Source: Paenalcaligenes hominis_A
GTDB taxonomy: Bacteria > Pseudomonadota > Gammaproteobacteria > Burkholderiales > Burkholderiaceae_B
NCBI RefSeq assembly: GCF_041359055.1
Contig: NZ_JBGJKZ010000007.1
Coordinates: 1 to 20,585 of the forward strand
Reading direction: 5' to 3'
Length of the DNA stretch: 20,585 bases
Shown here one piece after another: positions 7,174-17,071 of the stretch (positions are counted from its first letter, which is position 1; every line of letters starts with the position of its first letter). Made by a program: the position numbers and the translations under genes. The notes beneath the pieces were generated by a model that did no database searches, was not told the origin of the DNA, and saw only the letters and a program-made list of their open reading frames with translations.

Positions 7174-8268
7174 CTAGGGATTGCGTTGCCTTAACCATTG
7201 TCTGTAATGGTTTTCTATTAATTGCTGCATGGTTGGTAGCGTAAAACGACCAGAGCCCACGGTATACTCGTAACCAGCCATCGCCATTGACTGCCGTAGA
7301 TCCGGGTCATCAATGACACGCTGCAATGCTTTACGTAGGGCTACAATATCATGCACAGGCACTAACATGCCGCTTTGCCCCACTGCCATCATTTCAGGAA
7401 TAGAACCAGCCTGAGTCGCTACGACGGCAACCTGTGCCGCCGCTGCTGCGGCAAACATCAACGCACTGGCTTCGTTTGGTGTTGCTAATGCAAACACATC
7501 TAGCTCATGCATAAATGAGCTTATAGATTCCTGCGCTTGCAGCTGGTGCACGTGCGCCCCCACACCTAACTGCTCTGCAAAAGCCGACAACAAATCATGT
7601 TGGCTAGTCTCGTTCGTTACTATCAAATGAAGTTGGGCGTGGGCTCGCATCAATGGGGCTAAGGCTTGAATAAGCTCTAGCGCATTTTTTTCTTGATGGG
7701 CGAGCACAGTACTGCCAATAAGCACTGCCTCATTCGCCAAGCCCAAACGTTGGCGTAATTTAACTACGGCGCTAGAGTTTGGCGTAACTACGGCAGGGTA
7801 AACCACTTCTATATACCGAGCCGGTACCCCTTTTTGCACACAGGTATTTTTCACAAACTGACTGGATGCAATAACCCGATGAGGCAACCACCGGCTCGCA
7901 AGCGCAGAGTATGATTGGGACAAATGTTGAGTGCGAACGACTAAAGAGCCACCGGCTAAACGAGCAGCTATACCAACATGTAGCGTGTCAGAATGACTTT
8001 GAGTGTGAACCACATCAAAACGTTGCGCAGCGAGAAAACCTTTTAAAGTAAAAGCATTGCGCCAAACACCCCAGCCCCCAGTCATAGTAAGACCATGCAC
8101 TTTAAACCCGTCTTGTTCTAAGCGTTGTTTTAACTGCGCCTGGGGCGGGCATAAGGCCTCCACATGGTGGCCTTGATCACGCATAGCGTGCATGAGGTCA
8201 TAGGTATAACGTTCGACCTCACTATCGCCCAAGCCTGCATTCGCATACAGTATCCGTAATGGATTCAT
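7174..8268 (-). CDS. Glycosyltransferase family 4 protein
   Basis: A 364-residue GT-B fold glycosyltransferase. The N-terminal half (GLGDSEVERYTYDLMHAMRD, then FDVVHTQSH) is acceptor-side; the C-terminal half carries the nucleotide-sugar site with ATPNEASALMF and AGSIPEMM. It probably extends LPS core or another surface glycan. An oddity is the EX7E motif: E266 is present, but the second Glu position (274) is Ala within an all-Ala run. Its ATG overlaps the dnaE stop by one base (TAATG), so it is likely translated by coupling on the dnaE transcript. Exact donor and acceptor cannot be told. Confidence 0.85.
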   Translation of the reverse strand: MNPLRILYANAGLGDSEVERYTYDLMHAMRDQGHHVEALCPPQAQLKQRLEQDGFKVHGLTMTGGWGVWRNAFTLKGFLAAQRFDVVHTQSHSDTLHVGIAARLAGGSLVVRTQHLSQSYSALASRWLPHRVIASSQFVKNTCVQKGVPARYIEVVYPAVVTPNSSAVVKLRQRLGLANEAVLIGSTVLAHQEKNALELIQALAPLMRAHAQLHLIVTNETSQHDLLSAFAEQLGVGAHVHQLQAQESISSFMHELDVFALATPNEASALMFAAAAAAQVAVVATQAGSIPEMMAVGQSGMLVPVHDIVALRKALQRVIDDPDLRQSMAMAGYEYTVGSGRFTLPTMQQLIENHYRQWLRQRNP

Positions 8269-11200
8269 TAGTAGGCAATCTCCACAGCATGCTCACCAAG
8301 CCAATCATGTAATTGCTCGAGCATCGTATCCGCCAAACGGACGCGCCACTCATCGCCTAGACGTAGCTGGCACTCGTAACGACTATTTTCTAGCAGCAAA
8401 TCAACCGCCACCCCAGGGATATTGTTTTCTGGTTCGGCTCTATAAGGGTTCAGCATTTGATATAGCTTTTGCGCGTCGTGATTTTGTTCATTTACTACTA
8501 ATTGCAGGCTTCGTGCCCGCGCCTCTCTGGCTAACTGCAAGTCGTAAATTTCATCGGCTGTCACCCGCAGACCACCTGAATAGTCATCATAGCTGACTTT
8601 TCCTTTTACTATAATCAGTTGGTCTTCTTTAAGACGTTGACGATTTTGCTCAAACACCTCATTAAAAATGGTGACTTCCATTTGAGCAGACCCATCATCC
8701 AAAGTGGCAATTAGCATACGACCACGCCGAGTCATGCGCACACGCACCCCTGATAGTACGCCAGCAAACCACTGCGGATCACGTGAAGGTTCCAAATTAG
8801 CCAGTGGGCGCGGCGCAAAACGGCGGACCTCATCACGCCATGCATCAAATAAATGACCACTGAAATAAAAGCCTAAAGCTGTTTTTTCTTGGCGTAATTT
8901 TGTTTGCAAGTCCCACTCTGGGACCTGCTCTAACTCAAGCTCAATCAGGTCATCAGATGTGTCATCAAACAAGGACACCTGATGCGCGTTGCGAGCTGCT
9001 TGATCCGCTGCCTCCATGGCTTTGCCCACCGTAGCTAATAGTGCTGCTCGATTTGGATCTATGGAGTCAAAAGCCCCCGCTTTGATCAAAGCTTCTAGGG
9101 TGCGGCGATTTAAAGTGCTGCGATCTACCCGTTTACAGAAGTCAAAAAGGCTTTTAAAAACACCGCCTGTTTGACGCGCTGCCACAATGGCATGAATGGC
9201 GGCTTCACCAGCGCCTTTTACTGCGCCTAACCCGTAACGAATAGTGCGTGGCGGCTTAGCCTGCGCACTGTGTGCGTCTTTAACTGGTACAAATCGGTAT
9301 TCCGATGCATTTACATCAGGTGGCAGTACGGCTACCCCATTCGCCAATGCATCTTTCCAAAAAATCTGCATCTTATCGGTGTCATCCATGTCGGATAACA
9401 GCGTAGCCGCCAGAAACTCGGCGGGGTGATACGCTTTTAACCAAGCCGTATGGTAGGCAATTAACGCATAAGCTGCAGAGTGACTTTTATTAAAGCCATA
9501 CCCTGCAAATTTCTCCATTAGGTCAAATAGCTTAACTGCCAAGTCACCGTCGTAGCCTTTTTCTACTGCCCCCTTTTCAAAAATCTCGCGGTGCATAGCC
9601 ATTTCTTCGGGCTTTTTCTTACCCATAGCACGGCGTAGTAAGTCTGCGCCCCCTAACGAGTAACCCCCAATGATTTGTGAAATCAGCATGACCTGCTCTT
9701 GGTACACAATCACACCATAAGTACTCTCGAGCACAGACTCAAGATCGGGGTGAAAGTAATCAACCTCGGCTCGACCGTGCTTACGATTCACAAAGTCAAC
9801 CACCATACCCGACTCAAGAGGCCCTGGACGATACAAAGCCAACATCGCAATGATGTCCTCAAAGTTACTAGGACGTAAATTGCGCAGTAGCTCTTTCATG
9901 CCGCGCGATTCCAACTGGAACACAGCGGTGGTGTTGCCATCGCATAAAACCTGGTAGGCATTGGGATCATCAAGACTAAGAGCCATAAGATCAAAGTCTT
10001 TTTTATCTTCGTTGAACTCGCGCACGTACTTGACTGCCCAGTCAAGAATGGTCAAATTACGTAAGCCCAAAAAGTCAAATTTAACTAGCCCTGCGTCCTC
10101 AACGTCGTCTTTATCGTACTGTGAAACAGCGTTGGCATCTTCGCCCGGTTGACGATATAAAGGGCAGAAATCAATCAACTTGCCGGGGGCTATTAACACA
10201 CCCCCCGCGTGCATACCCACACTGCGCGTTAGCCCTTCAAGCGGTTTAGCCAAGTCAATTAACGCTTTAACCTCTTCGTCGGTTTCATAACGCTCTTTAA
10301 AAGCGGGCTCATCGGACAAAGCGCGACTTAGACTCCATGGGTCGGCTGGACTAAATGGAATCAGTTTGGATAAGCCATCACACAGGCCATACGGCAACTC
10401 TAAAACGCGCCCCACATCGCGAATAACAGCTTTAGCCCCCAACGTGCCAAAGGTGGCAATTTGGCTCACCGCTTGGCGTCCATACTGATGTTTAACGTAA
10501 TCAATAACCCGCTCTCGATTGTCTTGGCAGAAATCAATATCGAAGTCAGGCATAGAGACGCGTTCTGGGTTTAAAAAGCGCTCAAACAGCAAGTCATACC
10601 GCAAAGGATCCAGATCCGTAATACCCATGCTATATGCGACTAAAGAACCCGCACCTGAACCACGACCTGGTCCAACAGGTACACCGTTCGCTTTACCCCA
10701 GTTAATAAAGTCAGCTACGATCAAAAAATACCCGGGAAAACCCATATCAATAATGGTTTTACATTCCCAACGCAGGCGCTCTAAGTATTTAGGGCGCTCG
10801 GCATCGCGTTCGATGGGGTCAGCATACAATTGCTCTAAGCGTAGCTCGAGCCCACGCTCTGCCTCGTGCGTTAAAAAATCACCTAAGCTCATGCCCTCGG
10901 GCGTAGGAAAGTCAGGCAAATGAGGCTTGCCTAGCTTTAGCTCTAAATTGCATCGTTTAGCAATTTCAACGGTGTTCGCTAAGGCTGAAGGAATATCAGC
11001 AAACCGTTGCTGCATAAACTCAGAACTAACAAAGTACTGTTCTGAGGTAAATTTACGCACCCGACGAGGGTTAGCCAACTGCTCGCCTTCTGCAATACAC
11101 ACTCGCACTTCATGAGCCCGAAAATCCTCTGGCTCGGCGAACTGAATAGGGTGAGTCGCAACCACAGGTAAGCCTAGGTCTTGGGCTAGCCCAAGTGCAG

Positions 11201-11747
11201 ACTGAATATAGCGCTCTTCATCCTCAAAACCAGCACGCTGCAACTCAAGAAAATACCGATTGGGATAGTGTTCTTGCCACGCTTTAGCCCAAGCCCATGC
11301 TTGATCTGGTTTGCCCGATAGTAAAGCTTGGCCTACATCGCCCTGATGCGCCCCAGATAGCAAGATTAAATCGTCTTGATCATACAGCCATTCGCGTTTT
11401 ACCTCGCCACGACCTTTGTACTGATTGTCTAGCCAAGCTTTGGTTAGGATATCGCATAGCGCTAAGTAACCAGCATGATTCATGGCTAAGACGGCTACTC
11501 GAAACGGTTTGTCTCTATCCTGCTCGTTTTCTAGATACAGATCACTGCCTGCAATGGCTTTAATCCCATTTTTACGGGCTGCTTTATAGAATTTAATTAA
11601 GCCAAACAAGTTGCCTAAGTCGGTCAACGCTAATGCGGGCTGGTTGAATTCTTTGGCTTTGCCCACCATGGCTGAAATCCGGGTTATACCATCAACCACA
11701 GAAAACTCAGAATGACAACGCAAATGCACAAATGATGGAGTGCTCAT
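8268..11747 (-). CDS. dnaE: DNA polymerase III subunit alpha
   Basis: The catalytic subunit of the replicative polymerase. The chosen ATG at 11747 gives 1159 residues beginning MSTPSFVHLRCHSEFS, matching the family N-terminus and almost exactly E. coli's 1160. A longer reading from GTG 11792 would overlap hrpA and adds no conserved sequence. Order: PHP domain (about 1-275); palm with catalytic D401 and D403 in PDFDIDF and the third aspartate near 558 in KFDFLGL; fingers with GMHAGGVLIAP; helix-hairpin-helix region; internal clamp-binding motif QVSLF at about 923-927; OB domain (about 980-1070). It starts 19 bases after the hrpA stop and overlaps the GT4 start by one base, so it is flanked by both on one probable transcript. 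Confidence 0.97.
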   Translation of the reverse strand: MSTPSFVHLRCHSEFSVVDGITRISAMVGKAKEFNQPALALTDLGNLFGLIKFYKAARKNGIKAIAGSDLYLENEQDRDKPFRVAVLAMNHAGYLALCDILTKAWLDNQYKGRGEVKREWLYDQDDLILLSGAHQGDVGQALLSGKPDQAWAWAKAWQEHYPNRYFLELQRAGFEDEERYIQSALGLAQDLGLPVVATHPIQFAEPEDFRAHEVRVCIAEGEQLANPRRVRKFTSEQYFVSSEFMQQRFADIPSALANTVEIAKRCNLELKLGKPHLPDFPTPEGMSLGDFLTHEAERGLELRLEQLYADPIERDAERPKYLERLRWECKTIIDMGFPGYFLIVADFINWGKANGVPVGPGRGSGAGSLVAYSMGITDLDPLRYDLLFERFLNPERVSMPDFDIDFCQDNRERVIDYVKHQYGRQAVSQIATFGTLGAKAVIRDVGRVLELPYGLCDGLSKLIPFSPADPWSLSRALSDEPAFKERYETDEEVKALIDLAKPLEGLTRSVGMHAGGVLIAPGKLIDFCPLYRQPGEDANAVSQYDKDDVEDAGLVKFDFLGLRNLTILDWAVKYVREFNEDKKDFDLMALSLDDPNAYQVLCDGNTTAVFQLESRGMKELLRNLRPSNFEDIIAMLALYRPGPLESGMVVDFVNRKHGRAEVDYFHPDLESVLESTYGVIVYQEQVMLISQIIGGYSLGGADLLRRAMGKKKPEEMAMHREIFEKGAVEKGYDGDLAVKLFDLMEKFAGYGFNKSHSAAYALIAYHTAWLKAYHPAEFLAATLLSDMDDTDKMQIFWKDALANGVAVLPPDVNASEYRFVPVKDAHSAQAKPPRTIRYGLGAVKGAGEAAIHAIVAARQTGGVFKSLFDFCKRVDRSTLNRRTLEALIKAGAFDSIDPNRAALLATVGKAMEAADQAARNAHQVSLFDDTSDDLIELELEQVPEWDLQTKLRQEKTALGFYFSGHLFDAWRDEVRRFAPRPLANLEPSRDPQWFAGVLSGVRVRMTRRGRMLIATLDDGSAQMEVTIFNEVFEQNRQRLKEDQLIIVKGKVSYDDYSGGLRVTADEIYDLQLAREARARSLQLVVNEQNHDAQKLYQMLNPYRAEPENNIPGVAVDLLLENSRYECQLRLGDEWRVRLADTMLEQLHDWLGEHAVEIAY

Positions 11748-11766
11748 AAATAAAACTCTATTGATC

Positions 11767-14700
11767 TTAATACTGCATGGCGTGCCAGGCACGTTCGAGG
11801 CGTTTTACGGAAATAGGCATGGGGGTTCGGAGCTCTTGAGCAAACAAGGACACACGTAGCTCTTCAAGCATCCAACCAAAGCGCTCTAACTGCACATCCT
11901 CAGCACCTTTTAATGCAATTTTGGCACGTAAGAATTTGGTCTGCCAAGGCAGCACATCACCTAATAAACGTTGATCTCGGTTTGGATCAGTACGTAGCTT
12001 GTCAAGACGTACTTGAGCCGCTTTTAAATAACGAGGAAAATGCACCAACTGCTGCGGATCGGTCTCTAGTACAAATCGCTTGTGAATCAGCCGGCTTTGT
12101 TGAGCTTGAATGTCTTCATAAGCCTGAGTATAGGCTTTAAAACCTGTTAATTTACGCATGAGCTCTGTCCATGCCTGTAAAATAACGTAGGTTTGCTTAG
12201 CGATTTCCTGAGCAACCAAACCTAAGCGTTGACGTGCACTATCCACACGCTGTCCAAACTCGTGCTCATTAGTAGGCCATGGCTCAGTTAAGCACGTTTG
12301 ATCAATTGCAGCATCAATAATTTGCTGTCGTAATTCATCTTGGGTACCTAAATTCATATACAACATAGCCATACGAGTAAGCTCGGGTATGTTTTTTTCT
12401 TGGTAACGAACGGTTTCACGTAGAGCCAATCTAAAAAGACGGCGCAAACCAACTTTATGCTTTTTAAGCGCCACTTGCTGGTCATCAAATACATCCAGTT
12501 CGCAATACTCGCCGTGGTCCACTAATGCAGGATACCCCACTACCGCTTGACCTTTACGACGAATTTCTAAAATTTCAGGCAATTTACCAAAAGACCATTG
12601 CGTAATGCGATCGTGACCCAGCGCCTTAGCAACCGACTTATCTTTAACTGCGACCTCTTGAAATGACTCTTGGGCTGCTTTGCCATGTTCTGTTTTTAGC
12701 TTGTCTAGATTGCGCCCCCCTGACAACATACGGCCGTGCTCATCAATGACTTTAAAATTCATTAACAGATGAGGTGGCAAATTTTCAGGTTTAAAGTCAG
12801 ACGATTGCAAACGCACCCGTTTTTGCTGCCAGACATCATCAATTAGTGCGTCGATTAAGCTTTTAGCCGGGGCGTGGGCCCGCTCAAACCAACGCGCATG
12901 AAAAGCTTCGGCGTAGTCGGGAATAGGCACACAGCTACGCCGTAAGCGCTGTGGTAAAGACCGCAACAAATGCTGAACTTTTTCTTTTAGCATACCGGGC
13001 ACTAACCATTCTGCTCGTTCAGCATCGATTTGATTTAAGTGGAATAACGGTACAGTGACCGTTAAACCATCGCGTACCGACCCCGGTTCAAAATGATAGT
13101 CGGCTTTAAGCTTTACGCCTTTCCATTCAAGACTACGTGGAAAAACATCGGTGGTAACGCCAGCCGCTTCATGCTGCATCAACTGATCTCGATTTAATTC
13201 GAGCTCTTTTGCTTTGGCAGGTTTCAGCTTTTTATACCAACGTTCTAGAGTCGCAGTTTGATAAATATCAGCTGGCAGCAAGCGATCATAAAAAGCATAA
13301 ATCAGCGCATCATCCACCAAAATATCGGGCCTACGTGCTCGGTGCTCTAAACGCTCAATTGCATCTATTTGCTGTTGGTTATGCCGAATAAAGGGAAGCT
13401 TAGATTGAATATCTAAACCAACTAGCGCATCGCGAATAAAGATTTCTCGGGCCTCGACAGGATTAATACGACCATAATGCACCCGACGACCACTATAAAT
13501 AGTAAGACCGTAGAGGGTGGCTTTTTCATTAGCAACTACACGCCCGGCTTTTTTTTCCCAACGCGCATCCGACCAAGTTCGTTTTAATAAATGCTCGCCC
13601 ACCCGCTCGATCCACGCCGGCTCGATACGTGCCAAACACCGAGCGTACAAACGCGTGGTTTCCACGAGTTCGGCTGCCAGCACCCAACGTCCTGCTTTTT
13701 TCCCTAAGGTAGAGCCTGGATGCAAATAAAAACGGATATCGCGTGTGCCCTGATAAACATGACTTTCTTCGGCTTTATGACCAATATTGCCTAATAAACC
13801 GGTTAACAAACACACATGAATCTGCTCATAAGTCGCCTCGGTATCGTTTAGACGCCACTTTTGCTCACGCACTAACGTTAATAACTGCTTATGAACCTCA
13901 CGCCACTCTCTGAAACGCATCGGGGATAAAAAGCGTTCTTTGAGCGTGGCGGCTAATTTGCGATGAGAAAGTCGGCTTTTTACTTGCTCGCTATACCATT
14001 GCCACATTTTCACGTAGGATAAAAACTCAGACTGAGCCTCTACAAAAATCTGGTGCGCTCGCTCGGCAAGCTCACGACTTTCTAAAGGGCGCTCACGTGG
14101 GTCTTGTACGGACAATGCCGACGCAATCACCAACATTTCATTTAAACACTGCTGATCGCGTGCCGCTAAAATCATACGGGCAATACGAGGGTCTACCGGT
14201 AATTTAGACACTTCTTTACCAATAGCGGTTAGCGTGCGATTGTCATCAAGCGCCCCGATTTCTTGCAAAAGTTGGTAGCCATCCGCAATGGCTCGTCCTG
14301 AAGGAGCATCCACAAAAGGGAAATCCTCAACCTCATTGAGACGCAATGCTTTCATACGCAAAATAACAGCGGCCAATGAAGAACGCAGAATTTCAGGGTC
14401 GGTAAAAGGTGCACGTTGTTTGAAATCGTTTTCGTCATACAAACGAATACACACACCAGGACCCACTCGACCACAACGCCCTGCTCGTTGACTGGCTGAA
14501 GCCTGACTAATGGGCTCAATACGCAGTTGCTCGACCTTATTACGCCACGAGTAGCGTTTAACGCGCGCTAAGCCACTATCAATAACGTAGCGAATACCCG
14601 GTACGGTTAATGAGGTCTCGGCTACGTTAGTAGCTAACACCACACGCCGTGCATTACCTTGAGGCCGAAATATACGTGATTGTTCAGCATGGCTTAGCCG

Positions 14701-15552
14701 CGCATACAAGGGCAGAATGTCGGTGCCAACTAGGTTTTGTTTGCGTAACGCATCGGCAGCTTCACGAATTTCACGCTCACCGGGCAAAAACACCAAAATA
14801 TCACCAGCGCCCAAGCGTTGGCATTCATGTACTGCATCTAGAATACCGTCGTTTAGGTCCCGTTCTTGGGCTTCGTTTTTCTTATCACCGTGCTCGTCAG
14901 CTTTGTCCGTCAAAATAGGACGATAACGTATCTCTACGGGATACAGGCGACCTGAAACCTCAATAATAGGGGCTGGTTTGCCCTTTACGGCAAAATGCTG
15001 CGCAAACTGCTTGGCATCGATGGTGGCGGAAGTAATAATGATTTTTAGATCTTTGCGCTTGTCTATAAGCTGTCGTAAAAAACCCAATAAAAAATCAATA
15101 TTTAAACTACGTTCATGGGCCTCATCAATAATGATGGTGTCATAGGCTCGCAACATAGGATCGCGCTGAGTTTCCGCCAGTAAAATACCATCGGTCATCA
15201 ACTTAATCGCGGAATGAGAACTGGTTTTATCTGTGAAGCGAATTTGATATCCTACCCATTCACCCACTTCTGTTTTAAGCTCTTCAGCAATACGATAAGC
15301 GACCGAGGTAGCAGCAATACGACGTGGCTGGGTATGCCCAATCATTTTTTTACGCCCACGGCCTAACTCTAAACAAATCTTAGGCAGCTGTGTGGTTTTC
15401 CCTGAACCGGTTTCACCGCTTACAATAACGACTTGATGGTTTTGTATGGCTTCAGCAATCTCGTTACGACGCGCACTAACTGGCAAATCCTCTGGATAAA
15501 AAATATCTGGAAAGGGAAAGGGTTCTGTTGATTGTTCTAAGGTCTTATGCAT
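11767..15552 (-). CDS. hrpA: ATP-dependent RNA helicase HrpA
   Basis: A DEAH-box helicase; in E. coli HrpA processes fimbrial mRNA and rescues collided ribosomes. Of 1261 residues (E. coli about 1300), the helicase motifs are Walker A GETGSGKT at 46-53, DEAH at 143-146, SAT at 175-177 and motif VI QRAGRCGRVGPG at 354-365. The winged-helix/ratchet HA2-type region and the long DUF3418 C-terminal half follow. The ATG at 15552 has no strong Shine-Dalgarno; a TATAAT box at 15587-15582 on the minus strand could drive it with a leader of about 20 bases. dnaE follows after 19 bases. Divergent partner is argA. Confidence 0.95.
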   Translation of the reverse strand: MHKTLEQSTEPFPFPDIFYPEDLPVSARRNEIAEAIQNHQVVIVSGETGSGKTTQLPKICLELGRGRKKMIGHTQPRRIAATSVAYRIAEELKTEVGEWVGYQIRFTDKTSSHSAIKLMTDGILLAETQRDPMLRAYDTIIIDEAHERSLNIDFLLGFLRQLIDKRKDLKIIITSATIDAKQFAQHFAVKGKPAPIIEVSGRLYPVEIRYRPILTDKADEHGDKKNEAQERDLNDGILDAVHECQRLGAGDILVFLPGEREIREAADALRKQNLVGTDILPLYARLSHAEQSRIFRPQGNARRVVLATNVAETSLTVPGIRYVIDSGLARVKRYSWRNKVEQLRIEPISQASASQRAGRCGRVGPGVCIRLYDENDFKQRAPFTDPEILRSSLAAVILRMKALRLNEVEDFPFVDAPSGRAIADGYQLLQEIGALDDNRTLTAIGKEVSKLPVDPRIARMILAARDQQCLNEMLVIASALSVQDPRERPLESRELAERAHQIFVEAQSEFLSYVKMWQWYSEQVKSRLSHRKLAATLKERFLSPMRFREWREVHKQLLTLVREQKWRLNDTEATYEQIHVCLLTGLLGNIGHKAEESHVYQGTRDIRFYLHPGSTLGKKAGRWVLAAELVETTRLYARCLARIEPAWIERVGEHLLKRTWSDARWEKKAGRVVANEKATLYGLTIYSGRRVHYGRINPVEAREIFIRDALVGLDIQSKLPFIRHNQQQIDAIERLEHRARRPDILVDDALIYAFYDRLLPADIYQTATLERWYKKLKPAKAKELELNRDQLMQHEAAGVTTDVFPRSLEWKGVKLKADYHFEPGSVRDGLTVTVPLFHLNQIDAERAEWLVPGMLKEKVQHLLRSLPQRLRRSCVPIPDYAEAFHARWFERAHAPAKSLIDALIDDVWQQKRVRLQSSDFKPENLPPHLLMNFKVIDEHGRMLSGGRNLDKLKTEHGKAAQESFQEVAVKDKSVAKALGHDRITQWSFGKLPEILEIRRKGQAVVGYPALVDHGEYCELDVFDDQQVALKKHKVGLRRLFRLALRETVRYQEKNIPELTRMAMLYMNLGTQDELRQQIIDAAIDQTCLTEPWPTNEHEFGQRVDSARQRLGLVAQEIAKQTYVILQAWTELMRKLTGFKAYTQAYEDIQAQQSRLIHKRFVLETDPQQLVHFPRYLKAAQVRLDKLRTDPNRDQRLLGDVLPWQTKFLRAKIALKGAEDVQLERFGWMLEELRVSLFAQELRTPMPISVKRLERAWHAMQY

Positions 15553-15581
15553 GAAATTCGTTTTATCGTAATCAGTCCATC

Positions 15582-15610
15582 ATTATAATTTTGGTTTTGT
15601 CTTTGTTCAC
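15582..15610. promoter_or_regulatory. Divergent hrpA/argA promoter with shared self-complementary -10
   Basis: ATTATAAT at 15582-15589 is its own reverse complement and supplies a perfect TATAAT on both strands. Toward hrpA, GTGAAC (15610-15605) sits 17 bases upstream as a partial -35. Toward argA the -10 is 15584-15589 with only a poor -35 near 15561. Predicted leaders are short on both sides. The whole gap between the two start codons is 77 bases. Confidence 0.4.
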
Positions 15611-15629
15611 CCCTATTCATCACATCATT

Positions 15630-16988
15630 ATGAGCCAATCCGACCTTGATACCCTCTCCGCCCTTGATGCTCCTGAGTACGCTCCTGCCCAGTTTGTACG
15701 TTGGTTTCGCGAGGTGGCACCTTATGTGCATCGTTTTAGGGGCAAGACCTTTGTGATTGGTTTTGGTGGGGAATTAATACGCGATGGGGTGCTAAGCACT
15801 CTAATTCCTGATCTTTCTTTAATGTCCGCACTAGGTATTAAACTAGTACTGGTTCATGGCTCAAGACCACAAGTTAATGAGCAGCTTAGCGTTAAAGGTC
15901 ATAATTTAAGTTTTGGGCGTAGAAGTGAACCCACCAGTGCTGCTGCTTTAGAGTGTGTCAAAGAGGCTGCTGGTGAAATTCGTTTAGACATTGAGGCCGC
16001 TTTTAGTCAAGGACTACCCAACACACCTATGTCCCATGCCCAAATTCGAGTGATTTCTGGAAACTTTGTGACAGCACGCCCCATGGGGGTTATTGATGGG
16101 GTTGACTACAAACACGCAGGCGCTGTACGCAAAATTGATACTAACTCTATTCTACGCTCATTAGAGCAAGAAGCCATTGTACTGCTTTCTCCTTTAGGTT
16201 TTTCGCCTACCGGCGAAGCCTTTAACTTGGCCATGGAAGAACTCGCTCTCAGTACAGCAGTGGCCTTACGTGCAGAAAAACTCATTTACCTCACTCCTAA
16301 TGCGCTTACCGTTGGTGCAGAGCACGAAGAAATTGCTGGCGAGCTCGCTCGACTCGAAGCCGATAAACTGCTTGCCTCAGATCAGTTAGACGAAGATGCG
16401 TCTTTATTTCTAGAGTCCGCCTCTCAAGCTGTCAAACGCGGCGTGCCACGCGCACATTTAGTCCCCTACGAGCCGGATGGCAGTGTGCTCTTAGAGGTGT
16501 TCACTCATGATGGGGTAGGCACGATGGTGGTCGAAGACAAGCTTGATGATCTGCGGCCCGCCACCTTGGACGATGTAGGTGCCATTCTTCAGCTTATCGA
16601 GCCCCTAGAGGCCGACGGTACCTTGGTGCCTCGTGGTCGTGCTGTGGTTGAACGTGAAGTAGAGCGTTTCACTGTACTAGAACACGACGGTTTTATTTAT
16701 GGCTGTGTATCCATTACCCCTTACCTAAGCGAAAACATGGTCGAAATGGCCTGCTTAATCGTACAACCTGAATGGCAAGGCGAAGGCGAAGGCGAGTTAC
16801 TATTGCGGCACGCGGAAAGCCGAGCCCGCACATTAGGGGCAACCCATCTGTTTGTTTTAACGACTCGAACTTCGCATTGGTTTATTAAACGTGGCTTTGT
16901 TCAAGGTTCTGTAAATGACCTGCCCAAAGAAAAAAAGGTGCATTACAACCGAGCTCGCAATAGTCTCGTATTCATTAAAAAACTATAA
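15630..16988 (+). CDS. argA: Amino-acid N-acetyltransferase (N-acetylglutamate synthase)
   Basis: Catalyses acetyl-CoA plus glutamate to N-acetylglutamate, the first step of arginine synthesis. The ATG at 15630 gives 452 residues (E. coli 443); an upstream TTG at 15591 would add an unlikely hydrophobic leader that includes the promoter. The N-terminal amino-acid-kinase-like domain (about 20-290; KTFVIGFGGELIRDG, VLVHGSRPQ) is the arginine-sensing, non-catalytic part. The C-terminal GNAT domain (about 305-450) has the acetyl-CoA loop WQGEGEGELL. It is expected to be feedback-inhibited by arginine. The gene is divergent from hrpA and 83 bases ahead of yggX. No ARG-box was recognised in the short upstream gap. 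Confidence 0.95.
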   Translation: MSQSDLDTLSALDAPEYAPAQFVRWFREVAPYVHRFRGKTFVIGFGGELIRDGVLSTLIPDLSLMSALGIKLVLVHGSRPQVNEQLSVKGHNLSFGRRSEPTSAAALECVKEAAGEIRLDIEAAFSQGLPNTPMSHAQIRVISGNFVTARPMGVIDGVDYKHAGAVRKIDTNSILRSLEQEAIVLLSPLGFSPTGEAFNLAMEELALSTAVALRAEKLIYLTPNALTVGAEHEEIAGELARLEADKLLASDQLDEDASLFLESASQAVKRGVPRAHLVPYEPDGSVLLEVFTHDGVGTMVVEDKLDDLRPATLDDVGAILQLIEPLEADGTLVPRGRAVVEREVERFTVLEHDGFIYGCVSITPYLSENMVEMACLIVQPEWQGEGEGELLLRHAESRARTLGATHLFVLTTRTSHWFIKRGFVQGSVNDLPKEKKVHYNRARNSLVFIKKL

Positions 16989-17071
16989 ACACATAAAGTC
17001 CACGACATCGTAGGCGATATGTGCCTGCTCTACTACAATAGGGGCAAGTTACTATTTTATAAAGGGATAAC

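Noticed and set aside
10519..10923. Plus-strand ORF of 134 codons opposite dnaE
   Set aside because: It is a basic, low-information antisense reading of a strongly conserved DnaE region.
11748..11792. Extended dnaE N-terminus from GTG 11792
   Set aside because: It would overlap hrpA, adds 15 non-conserved residues, and the ATG at 11747 gives the standard N-terminus and length.
15591..15629. Extended argA N-terminus from TTG 15591
   Set aside because: The extra residues are unlike the family, and the start would lie next to the probable -10 box; ATG 15630 gives the expected N-terminus.
15537..15731. Minus-strand ORF of 64 codons over the argA start
   Set aside because: It overlaps argA and the divergent promoter, has no family features and would extend into hrpA out of frame.
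17001..17023. Stem-loop between argA and yggX
   Set aside because: The stem is short, bulged and mismatched and is not followed by a T-run, so it is neither a terminator nor a clear regulatory RNA.
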